DNA of 64,000 bases from UBA7672 sp041166025 (GTDB taxonomy: Bacteria; Pseudomonadota; Alphaproteobacteria; Caulobacterales; Hyphomonadaceae): positions 1 to 64,000 of the forward strand of contig JBEAMJ010000010.1 in NCBI GenBank assembly GCA_041166025.1, in the 5' to 3' direction. Below are positions 42,372-50,056 of the stretch, in pieces. The position numbers were made by a program, and so were the translations under genes. Position 1 is the stretch's first letter. The number at the start of each line of letters is the position of its first letter. Under the pieces are notes generated by a model. The model was given only the letters and a program-made list of their open reading frames with translations. It had not been told where the DNA came from and made no database searches.

Positions 42372-42896
42372 ATGACGATCTGGATATGCTCCCTCGCGGC
42401 CGCACCAAAACTGGCTCAGAAACTCCGCCCCTCTCGGGTCGTGAGTCTGCTCAGCCCCTACGACACGTTTCCGGTTTTCCATGGCCTTTCCGCCGATCTT
42501 CACCTGCAGGTGCCGATCCACGACATCACAGCTGATATCGGCGCGTGGCGTGCACCGCTGGCGGCCGATGCTGAGCGGGTCATCCGTTTCATCGAAAGCT
42601 GGGACCGAGTCGATCCACTGTTGATCCATTGCTGGGCCGGCATCTCCCGCTCCACCGCCAGCGCCTTCATCACCGCCTGCGTGCACAACCCCAAGGCCGA
42701 CGAAGAGGAGATAGCGCGCGCCATCCGGTCGGCCTCTCCCACTGCCTCACCGAACCCAAGGCTGGTCGCCCACGCGGACGCCTTGCTCGGCCGTAATGGC
42801 CGCATGAGCAAGGCCATCGAAACCATTGGCCGCGGGGATGTGGCCGACGAGGCGAAAACCTTCTCGATCCCGTCAACCTTCGGCGACCGGCCATGA
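42372..42896 (+). CDS. Protein-tyrosine-phosphatase-like protein
   Basis: A 174-residue protein with the cysteine-dependent phosphatase signature HCWAGISRS (HCx5R). It is preceded by a substrate-domain pattern with VVSLLSPYD and VPIHDITAD. The length fits small dual-specificity or PTP-like enzymes. The substrate could be phosphotyrosine, phosphoinositide-like or a nucleotide, and cannot be decided. It starts 48 bp after the HD hydrolase, and its stop overlaps the nrtR start by four bases (ATGA). Confidence 0.82.
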   Translation: MTIWICSLAAAPKLAQKLRPSRVVSLLSPYDTFPVFHGLSADLHLQVPIHDITADIGAWRAPLAADAERVIRFIESWDRVDPLLIHCWAGISRSTASAFITACVHNPKADEEEIARAIRSASPTASPNPRLVAHADALLGRNGRMSKAIETIGRGDVADEAKTFSIPSTFGDRP

Positions 42897-43846
42897 CTCC
42901 GCCCATTGCCGTCGGCCTGTCCGCCGTGATTGTGGCGGCGGACGGGAGGGCGCCCTATGCGCTGGCCACGCAACACGCCGATGGCGCTGCCGGGCTCCCG
43001 CATGGACGGTTCGATCCAAAGGGTCACCGCACATTTGAACTCGGCCTACGCGAATGGGTGCGAGCGCAGACCGGCTTCGAGCCTGGCTATGTCGAGCAGC
43101 TCTACACGTTCGGCGACCTCGGGCGGGAATTGCCGCAGGCAGAGCTCGGCGATGCGCCCTCCGGCGCGCGGCTTATCTCAGTTGGCTATCTTGGCCTCAC
43201 TCCGGAGCGGACGGATATCTCCGCCTTCGACGCCGTATGGCGCGACTGGTATCGCCATTTTCCTTGGGAAGACCATCGCGCTGGCCGGCCGGCGCTGATC
43301 GACCAGACACTTGCCCCCGCCCTGCGCGCGTGGGCGGCACGGGGCGGCCGGCAAGACGCGACACGCCTTGCGCGGCTCCAGCTTGCCTTCGGTCTGGACG
43401 GGCAACCGTGGGTCGAGGAACGAACGCTGGAGCGCTACGAGCTTCTTTACGAAGCTGGACTGGCGACCGAAGCCAACCGCGAGCGTGACCGCAAGCCATT
43501 TCCGCTACCTGTTTCAGCGCTTGGCGAACCAATGATCTCGGATCATCGTCGGATCCTTGCCACTGCGATCGGCCGGCTGCGCGGAAAGATAAAGTATCGA
43601 CCCGTCGTGTTCGAACTGATGCCGGAGCGATTCACCTTGCTGGAGCTACAGAAAGTGGTGGAGTCTCTTCTTGGCTTGTCGCTGCACAAGCAGAATTTCC
43701 GCCGTTCCCTCGACCGCTCAGGCTTGCTCGTCGGCCTCGGCCAGACGACGCAGGCTACCGGCGGGCGCCCCGCCGAACTCTTCCGCTTCCGCCGCGAGGC
43801 CCTTCGTGAGGGCAACGTCTCCGGCGTGCAGACGCCTCGGAGCTAA
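42893..43846 (+). CDS. nrtR: NrtR/NadQ-type Nudix transcriptional regulator of NAD synthesis
   Basis: A 317-residue regulator. The N-terminal Nudix domain lacks the catalytic Glu pair: the usual WVEEQTG reads WVRAQTG, as expected for a sensor and not an enzyme. The C-terminal winged helix includes YRPVVFELMPERFTLLELQKVVESLLG, LHKQNFRRSLDRSG and GRPAELFRF, typical of this family. Known members bind an NAD-related ligand and repress NAD genes. Two matching palindromes and nadA lie directly downstream, which strongly supports local control. NadQ is the name used for some alphaproteobacterial and Bordetella relatives. Confidence 0.88.
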   Translation: MTPPIAVGLSAVIVAADGRAPYALATQHADGAAGLPHGRFDPKGHRTFELGLREWVRAQTGFEPGYVEQLYTFGDLGRELPQAELGDAPSGARLISVGYLGLTPERTDISAFDAVWRDWYRHFPWEDHRAGRPALIDQTLAPALRAWAARGGRQDATRLARLQLAFGLDGQPWVEERTLERYELLYEAGLATEANRERDRKPFPLPVSALGEPMISDHRRILATAIGRLRGKIKYRPVVFELMPERFTLLELQKVVESLLGLSLHKQNFRRSLDRSGLLVGLGQTTQATGGRPAELFRFRREALREGNVSGVQTPRS

Positions 43847-43905
43847 CCCTTGCATGGGAGTGAATCCCACTCGACGGCATGACGGTTTTGTGAGACCCTT
43901 CTTAT

Positions 43906-43918
43906 ACTCAAGTTGAGT
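43906..43918. promoter_or_regulatory. NrtR/NadQ operator candidate 1
   Basis: The perfect palindrome ACTCAA-G-TTGAGT is 111 bp before the nadA start. With flanks it shares 16 of 21 positions with the second site. It lies between the regulator gene and nadA. Confidence 0.7.
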
Positions 43919-43984
43919 TTAAGTGGTCTATCTCATTGTATGAGCGGCTTTCGATTGAAAGCCATTTTTTCGGACCCACTTTAT

Positions 43985-43997
43985 GCTCAAGATGAGC
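43985..43997. promoter_or_regulatory. NrtR/NadQ operator candidate 2
   Basis: GCTCA-AGA-TGAGC matches site 1 in layout and flanks (TAT before, AAG after). The two centres are 79 bp apart, about 7.5 helix turns. The site lies 20 bp before the nadA ATG. TTGAAA at 43955-43960 with TTTATG at 43980-43985 is a possible promoter overlapped by this site. Confidence 0.7.
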
Positions 43998-44016
43998 ACA
44001 AGCAGGAGGGACCGTC

Positions 44017-45159
44017 ATGGCCCGCGTGATTGAATTCGGGCCTGGCTGCGATGTTCCCGTCGCCCGCCGCCGCCCGTCTGCCTCGGAACAGCGCGGCCTT
44101 GACTACGACGCCCAGGTCAAGGCCGAGACCGACTCGCTTTACGAGCATGTGATCGATTTCGTCACGCCGATGGAGTGGCCGGCGATCGCGCCGTTGGTCT
44201 TCCACATCAACCGGCTAAAGCAGGCGAAGAACGCCGTCATCCTCGCGCACAATTACATGACGCCTGACGTGTTCAGACTGGTCGGCGATTTCCGGGGCGA
44301 CTCGCTGCAGCTCGCACGGGAAGCTGCCCGCACCGACGCCAAGGTGATCGTCCAGGCCGGCGTGCATTTCATGGCCGAAACCTCGAAAATCCTGAGCCCC
44401 GACAAGACGGTACTCATCCCGGACACGCGCGCCGGCTGCTCGCTCGCGGCCTCAATCACAGGCGCCGACGTGCGCCTTGTTCGCCAACGGTATCCCAATC
44501 TTCCCATTGTCACGTATGTCAACACGACGGCCGAGGTGAAGGCCGAGTGCGACATCACCTGTACTTCGTCCAACGCGACCCAGGTGGTCGAACACATCGC
44601 CGAAAAATGGGGTGTCGACACGGTCATCATGGTTCCCGACGAATTCCTTGCCCGGAACGTGGCCGCTAACACGGACGTGAAGATCCTCGCCTGGAAGGGC
44701 CATTGCGAGGTGCACCAGAAGTTTTCGGGCGAAGATGTGCGGCAAATCCGTGACGCTCACCCCGGGGCGATTGTGCTGGCGCACCCGGAATGTCCTCCGG
44801 ATGTCCTTGAAGAAGCCGACTTTGCGGGGTCAACATCGGCCCTGTCGAGCCACGTCAGGGAATCGGGCGCCCGCAAGGTTGTCCTTCTGACCGAGTGTTC
44901 GATGAGCGATAATGTCGCCGCGGACAATCCCGGCGTGGAGTTCGTGAAGCCATGCAACCTCTGCCCGCACATGAAGCGCATCTCGCTGGAAAACATCTAC
45001 GACGCCCTGGTCTCGATGAAACACGAGGTCACAGTGCCGGAGGACATCCGCATCCGAGCGAAGGCGGCGATCGACGCCATGCTGGCGCTGGGTCCGCCCG
45101 CGAAGTCGCCGAAGTTCAAGGTCGGGGACGGCGTCAACGTTTCAGTCGAGATCATATGA
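44017..45159 (+). CDS. nadA: Quinolinate synthase
   Basis: The 4Fe-4S enzyme that condenses iminoaspartate with dihydroxyacetone phosphate to quinolinate. The 380 residues fit the long bacterial form. Cluster cysteines lie in DTRAGCSLA, in the HPECPPDV segment and in VKPCNLCPHMKRI. AHNYMTPDVF, QAGVHFMAETSKIL and TYVNTTAEVKAECDITCTSSN are diagnostic. AGGAGG is well placed before ATG 44017. It is the first gene of the nadA-paralog-paralog-nadB-nadC unit behind two operator palindromes. Confidence 0.97.
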   Translation: MARVIEFGPGCDVPVARRRPSASEQRGLDYDAQVKAETDSLYEHVIDFVTPMEWPAIAPLVFHINRLKQAKNAVILAHNYMTPDVFRLVGDFRGDSLQLAREAARTDAKVIVQAGVHFMAETSKILSPDKTVLIPDTRAGCSLAASITGADVRLVRQRYPNLPIVTYVNTTAEVKAECDITCTSSNATQVVEHIAEKWGVDTVIMVPDEFLARNVAANTDVKILAWKGHCEVHQKFSGEDVRQIRDAHPGAIVLAHPECPPDVLEEADFAGSTSALSSHVRESGARKVVLLTECSMSDNVAADNPGVEFVKPCNLCPHMKRISLENIYDALVSMKHEVTVPEDIRIRAKAAIDAMLALGPPAKSPKFKVGDGVNVSVEII

Positions 45160-45647
45160 GCCAGCACCGTATCAGACGCACGATATTGGCCGCATTCGGT
45201 TGCGCTCTCGCACTGGCCAGCGCGGGGCCCGCCTATGCTCGGGCGCAGGACGACGTGACGGGCGATTGGCTTTTCGACACCTCGAAGTTCGCGGCAAACG
45301 ACTGCCAGATCTCAGGCAAGATCACCTTCACGGCAACTCCCGTGAAGAATACTTACAACTGCGTGTTCGAGAGTGAGCAGATCTGCGGCAAGCTCAACGA
45401 CAATCTCTACATCAAGGTGCGGCAGACCTGCACGGCGCAGCGCATCGGCAAGCAGGTCGCCATCAAGTCCAAGGTCGACAAAGTCCTCGAGCGCCGCCCG
45501 ACGATACCCTATCCCGAGGACTGGTATCTCGCGGACAACTTCATCGTGCAGCTCTCCCACAACAAGCAGGAAATGAACGGCTCGCACTACGACGAACAGC
45601 GACAACTCAAGGCGCGCTTTTGGCGCGACGTCGAGCTGATCTCGTAA
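45156..45647 (+). CDS. Secreted cysteine-rich protein in the NAD operon, paralog 1
   Basis: A 163-residue exported protein with a signal peptide ending AYARAQ. The mature part begins VTGDWLFDTSKF and has cysteines at DCQISG, YNCVF, QICGK and QTCTAQ. It ends in FWRDVELIS. It aligns along its full length with the next gene product: GDW/GNW, CxxxG, CxF, QxCxA, IxSK/R and a final DLI-like end. No known family. Its ATG overlaps the nadA stop by four bases, so it is coupled to nadA. Function is unknown. Confidence 0.8.
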   Translation: MSQHRIRRTILAAFGCALALASAGPAYARAQDDVTGDWLFDTSKFAANDCQISGKITFTATPVKNTYNCVFESEQICGKLNDNLYIKVRQTCTAQRIGKQVAIKSKVDKVLERRPTIPYPEDWYLADNFIVQLSHNKQEMNGSHYDEQRQLKARFWRDVELIS

Positions 45648-45667
45648 GGGCTGGAGGTAGAGATGGG

Positions 45668-46147
45668 ATGAAACGTCAGTCATCGCGGCGCGTCATCGCC
45701 ACTTGCTTCCTGGTCTGGTTCCTTGCCCCCGCAGCATCGGCCGAGCCTGCACCGCCTTCGCCGGTTGGCAACTGGTCGTTCCACACGGGTGAGATGCGCA
45801 ACACGTGCGTTCTCCGCGGGGAGATGTCCATCACGCGCAAGCCGGACAGAACACTTATCTGCCGCTTCACGGCTGACTGGTCCTGCAAGTCCGGCATGAT
45901 GAGATCGGTCGAGACGATGCAGTCCTGCGTCGCGACGCAGGCGAGCAATGATGTCGTAATCACCAGCCGCATGGAAAAGATCATCAGATCCGATCCGGCT
46001 GAATTCTTGGACTACATGCGCGCCAGCTATGCGCCTGATCATTTCAAGTTGAAGATCAACGCGCGCGGCGACGAGATGCGCGGCCTGTTCCACTCCTTCG
46101 GCCAGGCCGAAGTGGTCTTCCGCAGAAACCACGACCTGATCGGCTAG
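45668..46147 (+). CDS. Secreted cysteine-rich protein in the NAD operon, paralog 2
   Basis: A 159-residue exported protein with a signal peptide ending AASAEP. The mature part has VGNWSFHTGEM, TCVLRGEM, LICRF, WSCKSG and QSCVATQ, and ends VVFRRNHDLIG. It is a diverged tandem copy of the preceding gene. The four shared cysteines suggest two disulfides in the periplasm. It starts 20 bp after paralog 1, and nadB starts three bases after its stop. Why a secreted pair sits inside an NAD-synthesis operon is unknown. Confidence 0.8.
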   Translation: MKRQSSRRVIATCFLVWFLAPAASAEPAPPSPVGNWSFHTGEMRNTCVLRGEMSITRKPDRTLICRFTADWSCKSGMMRSVETMQSCVATQASNDVVITSRMEKIIRSDPAEFLDYMRASYAPDHFKLKINARGDEMRGLFHSFGQAEVVFRRNHDLIG

Positions 46148-46150
46148 TCC

Positions 46151-47680
46151 TTGGCGAACCGCGACATCCTCATTGTCGGCGCAGGACTCGCCGGGCTGTT
46201 CCTGGCGCTGAAGCTTGCGCCAAGACGCTGCACCGTGATCGCGCTGGCCCCCTTAGGACAGGCTGCCGCCTCCGCCTGGGCGCAGGGGGGGCTGGCTGCA
46301 GCGCTTTCACCGGAGGACGAGCCTTCGCTTCACGCGTCCGACACGATTGCAGCCGGCGCCGGCATTGTCGATCCGGTCGTGGCGCGCCTGATAGCGGAGG
46401 ACGGCCCGTATCGCGTGCGTGATCTTCTCGAACTCGGAGTCCCGTTCGACCGCACCGCGGAGGGCGATCTCGCCCTGTCGCTCGAAGCTGCACACTCCCG
46501 CGCGCGCGTGGCGCGCGTCTCAGGCGACCTTGCCGGTAAAGCCATTATGGAAGCGCTCAGCTATGCGGTCGCTGCCGCGGCTCATATCGACGTAATTGAG
46601 CGCGTGAAGGCGCTGGCGCTACTGCAGGACGGAAATGGGCGGATCGGGGGCGTGCTGGCGCAGGCCGGAGACGGGAGGCCAGTGGAGCTTCGGGCGCGCG
46701 AGACGGTACTCTGCGCTGGCGGGTCTGGCGGGCTCTTCGCCATCACCACAAACCCGCGCTCATCGCAGGGCGACGCGATCGCGATGGCATACGCGGCAGG
46801 CGCGCTGATCGCCGATCCCGAGTTCGTACAGTTCCATCCGACCGCCATCGACGTTGGCCGCGATCCGGCACCGCTGGCCACGGAAGCCCTCCGTGGCGAT
46901 GGCGCCACACTCATCGACCGGACCGGCCGGGCCTTCATGGGCGACTATCATCCGCTGGGCGACCTGGCGCCACGTGACGAGGTTGCACGCGCCATCCATT
47001 CCGAGCGGCAAGCTGGAAGGGGCGCTTTCCTCGACTGCCGTGCCGCCGTCGGCGCGCACTTCCCCGAACATTTCCCAACGGTATTCGCGGCCTGCGAGTC
47101 GGCCGGAATCGATCCACGTATCATGCCGATCCCCGTCGCGCCGGCGATGCACTATCACATGGGCGGCGTCGTCACAGACTTGTGGGCGCGCACATCACTT
47201 GAGGGACTCTCCGCCTGCGGTGAGAGCGCTTCGACCGGCGCGCATGGCGCGAATCGCCTTGCCTCCAACTCGCTGCTGGAAGCCGTGGTGTTTGCCGAAC
47301 GCGCTGCTCGAAGACTCAAGGGCGCAGTCCTGTCTGAGGCAAGCGCAGCGGCCAGCGCGACTGCCCCGCCGGTTCTTGAAGACTCCTCGCTGGTCGAGCT
47401 GCGCCACAGAATGCATGCTGAGGTTGGCGTCGTGCGCGAGGCCGCAGGTCTCGGCGCCACGCTCGACTGGCTGGCCGCCGTCGCCGCGAGGGCCGGTCCT
47501 GCCCGAGCACTTATCACCGCGCAACTTATCGCTGCTGCAGCGCTTGCGCGGCAGGAAAGTCGTGGTGGACACTATCGCAGCGATTACCCTCAAATCGCCG
47601 CGCCTCACCGCACGTTTGTAAGCAGACGCACAGACGGCCAACCCGAGATTCATCACGCCGCCATCTTGGACGGAGACTGA
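46151..47680 (+). CDS. nadB: L-aspartate oxidase
   Basis: A flavoenzyme that oxidises aspartate to iminoaspartate, the NadA substrate. The 509 residues include the FAD motif DILIVGAGLAGLFLAL. HYHMGGVVTDLWARTSLEGLSACGESASTGAHGANRLASNSLLEAVVF is the characteristic region, and FVQFHPTA is also present. The best start is a TTG at 46151, three bases after the preceding stop. No ATG lies near the conserved N-terminus. A TTG start may lower its translation relative to nadA and nadC. Confidence 0.95.
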   Translation: MANRDILIVGAGLAGLFLALKLAPRRCTVIALAPLGQAAASAWAQGGLAAALSPEDEPSLHASDTIAAGAGIVDPVVARLIAEDGPYRVRDLLELGVPFDRTAEGDLALSLEAAHSRARVARVSGDLAGKAIMEALSYAVAAAAHIDVIERVKALALLQDGNGRIGGVLAQAGDGRPVELRARETVLCAGGSGGLFAITTNPRSSQGDAIAMAYAAGALIADPEFVQFHPTAIDVGRDPAPLATEALRGDGATLIDRTGRAFMGDYHPLGDLAPRDEVARAIHSERQAGRGAFLDCRAAVGAHFPEHFPTVFAACESAGIDPRIMPIPVAPAMHYHMGGVVTDLWARTSLEGLSACGESASTGAHGANRLASNSLLEAVVFAERAARRLKGAVLSEASAAASATAPPVLEDSSLVELRHRMHAEVGVVREAAGLGATLDWLAAVAARAGPARALITAQLIAAAALARQESRGGHYRSDYPQIAAPHRTFVSRRTDGQPEIHHAAILDGD

Positions 47681-47681
47681 C

Positions 47682-48545
47682 GTGAACGACATGTTGCCTA
47701 TCGCGCCCCTACCCGACATCGTCATCGAGCCGCTCGTCCGCCTTGCGCTGGCCGAGGATTTTGGACGCAGCGGCGACATCACCACCGACGCCGTCATTCC
47801 TGGCTCAAGGCGTATGCGCGCCGTCATCGATGCGCGCGAGAGAGGAATCGCAGCAGGTTATGACGCGGCGCGGCTCGCCCTGCGCCTGGTGGATCCTGAC
47901 GTTGTCTGGACCACACTGACCGAGGAAGGCAGCGCCTTCGAGAAAGGCGCGGATCTTGTGCGCATCGAAGGTTCGGCGCGGTCGATCCTCATGGCCGAGC
48001 GCGTGATGCTCAATTTCATCGGGCCGCTGTCAGGCATTGCGACGCTGACGTCGATGTTCGTCGCCGAGACGGCGGGCACGAAGGCGAGAATCACCTGCAC
48101 GCGAAAGACGACACCGGGATTTCGCTCCCTCGAGAAGCGCGCGGTCCGACTGGGGGGCGGGACCAACCACCGCCTCGGTCTCGACGACGCCATACTGATC
48201 AAGGACAATCACATCGCAGCAGCCGGGGGCGTTGCGCGGGCGCTCGGACGTGCGCGCGCCGCAGTCGGTCATCTGCGGGCCATCGAGATTGAGGTGGACC
48301 GCCTTGATCAGATCCACGAGGCCCTGCCATTCGAGCCAGACGCGATCCTGCTCGACAACATGTCTACAGCCCTCCTGAAGGAAGCGGTCGCATTGATTGC
48401 CGGAAGAGCAAAGACCGAAGCCTCGGGCGGTGTGCGTCTCGATACGGTAAAGGCGATCGCAGCGACCGGCGTCGACTTCATCTCCGCGGGCGCACTGACG
48501 CACTCGGCGGTCAACCTCGACGTCGGTCTGGACTATCAGGGTTAG
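47682..48545 (+). CDS. nadC: Nicotinate-nucleotide pyrophosphorylase (quinolinate phosphoribosyltransferase)
   Basis: Converts quinolinate and PRPP to nicotinate mononucleotide, closing the de novo NAD precursor route. The 287 residues contain LAEDFGRSGDITTDAVIP, AERVMLNFIGPLSGIATLT, CTRKTTPGFRSLEKRAVRLGGGTNHRLGLDDAILIKDNH and the C-terminal EASGGVRLDTVKAIAATGVDFIS. It starts with GTG one base after the nadB stop, with an in-frame ATG three codons later. The stop interlocks with the stop of the opposing SleB gene at 48542-48545. Confidence 0.97.
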   Translation: MNDMLPIAPLPDIVIEPLVRLALAEDFGRSGDITTDAVIPGSRRMRAVIDARERGIAAGYDAARLALRLVDPDVVWTTLTEEGSAFEKGADLVRIEGSARSILMAERVMLNFIGPLSGIATLTSMFVAETAGTKARITCTRKTTPGFRSLEKRAVRLGGGTNHRLGLDDAILIKDNHIAAAGGVARALGRARAAVGHLRAIEIEVDRLDQIHEALPFEPDAILLDNMSTALLKEAVALIAGRAKTEASGGVRLDTVKAIAATGVDFISAGALTHSAVNLDVGLDYQG

Positions 48546-49537
48546 AGCGGCTGACCCTCGGTCGTGCTGCTGACAGCAACGGGCGCGCGCACCACATCAA
48601 CTGGCTGCACGGATACCGTGATTAGCGACTCCATTGCTTCGGCCGGGAGCCCTTCCAGACCGTCATCAACCGCGAGTTCGTCATCCAGAATGATGATCGA
48701 GCTCTCGCTACCGCGGTTGGCGTCGAGCGCGATGCGCGCGTCTTGCCACTCCTTCGAGGTCTTCGGGAAGCGGTAGAAGATGTGTGTTCCGATCGTCGCC
48801 GTCTCGACCAGGCCCGGCGCCCAGTAGGGGTTCACATAGTCGGTATGGTAGTGCGTCGCCTTGTTGGTCACGGGCGTATTGAGGCCGAGCATGACGTGCA
48901 GGGCGATGTCGCGCGCGCGATCCCAAGCCAAACCCGCCGGCTTGTGGCGCACGGATCCGTCGCACGTGAAAGTAAACTGGCAACCCGTGTTGCGGTATTG
49001 CCCCTGATAGACCACTTCGCAGATCGTCTTCGGGAAGCGCGGATCGCGCACGCGGTTCATGACCACTTCGGCGACCGCCATTTGGCCGACCGTATCTTCC
49101 GAGCGGGCTTCGTAATAGACGGCCCGCGACAGGCAATCGAGCTGGCGGTCGGCGCCCTTGAAGGCGCCCAGATCGTCAAGCGTGAAGGCGACGAGACCCT
49201 TGAGCGCCTCATTATCACGCGCACGCAGGGTGAGGCCCCCGGCAAGATCGGCGCTCACCGCTTCCGCAACGTCAGATGCTGCAGGGCCGTAGGAGGCGGA
49301 TACCAGTAATGCCGACCGGTCAGCGCTATTTGAGAAGAGCCCTTCGCGCGAGGGTGCTGAAACATGATTGACGGCGATGGATTCAGCCAGGACCGCGGCC
49401 TGATTGAGATAGGCTTCCTCGGCCTTCTGGTCCTCGAAGCGATGTGCCACAAGCGGACCGCCAAACGCGAAGGCCACCGCACAGGCCCCAATCGTGAGGC
49501 CGCGCTGACGCGTCTGGCGTTTGTCGGCCACCGACAT
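48542..49537 (-). CDS. Cell-wall hydrolase, SleB family
   Basis: A 331-residue protein with an N-terminal hydrophobic anchor (GLTIGACAVAFAFGGPLVA) and a C-terminal hydrolase-2 (SleB-like) domain. The signature is LSRAVYYEARSEDTVGQMAVAEVVMNRV with the catalytic-type glutamate of YEA. FTCDGS, THYHTDYVNPYW and IGTHIFYR follow. Relatives are N-acetylmuramidase- or amidase-like peptidoglycan hydrolases. No sporulation genes are present, so a general wall-remodelling role is likely. The start is uncertain: ATG 49537 is chosen, with 49591 possible. Confidence 0.85.
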   Translation of the reverse strand: MSVADKRQTRQRGLTIGACAVAFAFGGPLVAHRFEDQKAEEAYLNQAAVLAESIAVNHVSAPSREGLFSNSADRSALLVSASYGPAASDVAEAVSADLAGGLTLRARDNEALKGLVAFTLDDLGAFKGADRQLDCLSRAVYYEARSEDTVGQMAVAEVVMNRVRDPRFPKTICEVVYQGQYRNTGCQFTFTCDGSVRHKPAGLAWDRARDIALHVMLGLNTPVTNKATHYHTDYVNPYWAPGLVETATIGTHIFYRFPKTSKEWQDARIALDANRGSESSIIILDDELAVDDGLEGLPAEAMESLITVSVQPVDVVRAPVAVSSTTEGQPL

Positions 49538-49591
49538 GCTAACCCACCATCTTGAGGCGGCTGTGTTCGCCGCCTTCAGATGAGCAAGCAT

Positions 49592-50056
49592 AGGTCCGAG
49601 AGCTTTCGGGAAGTTTAACACCCCAGCTATCCCTTTACCTTCGTTAACCGACAATCCGGTCTGAACGCCCGCGCGCGTCCGAAATCGACACTCCAACCTA
49701 TACCCGTCGCGTACTCATTTTAGTTCGCTGTGCGACCCAGCCGCCCTATCTGGGCCTTTGGTACCAGGCAAGCCCGGCCATTCTCTGGCCTGAGCATGGC
49801 AAAAGACGCGCCACGGAGAATTCGACCAGAGTCGTTCAACCGCCGCGCGAGGCGTTAACCTTGTACGTTTACGAATTACCCCTTCTTTCAAGCCCGTCCG
49901 CGCCAAACCCGCGGGAGGCGAAGGGTCAGGAGGCGTTTGGGCAACACCGGTCCGGAAACGGACTAACGCCCTTTTGACCTAGATTACCACGTGGACGCTG
50001 GGGAAACCGACTCTTGTGGATATTTAGGACTGTACCGTCTCCGTGCGCTCGCGGTG
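49592..50056. other. Intergenic region between SleB-type and PhoX-like genes
   Basis: About 465 bp without a convincing gene. It holds the upstream region of the SleB-type gene, two GTTAACC half-sites (near 49643 and 49853) reminiscent of CtrA half-sites but without full spacing, and a folded element at 49923-49980. The short frame 49715-49906 has no recognisable features. Confidence 0.4.
49923..49980. ncRNA. Candidate structured RNA element with GNRA tetraloop
   Basis: Three nested stems fit together: GGTCA/TGACC (49924-49928 with 49975-49979), GGCGTT/AACGCC (49932-49937 with 49965-49970) and GTCCG/CGGAC (49950-49954 with 49959-49963) closed by a GAAA loop. A 12-base bulge lies on one side. 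No T run follows on either strand. It matches no RNA family I can name, and the transcribed strand is unknown. Confidence 0.4.

Noticed and set aside
49592..49870. CtrA-type sites (TTAA-N7-TTAA)
   Set aside because: Two GTTAACC half-sites occur, but the partner half at the right spacing is missing in both cases.
49924..49979. SRP RNA or cobalamin riboswitch fragment
   Set aside because: GTCAGGAG and GTCCGGAA resemble pieces of those RNAs, but the essential conserved cores (GGAAGCAGC or the full B12 box) are absent.
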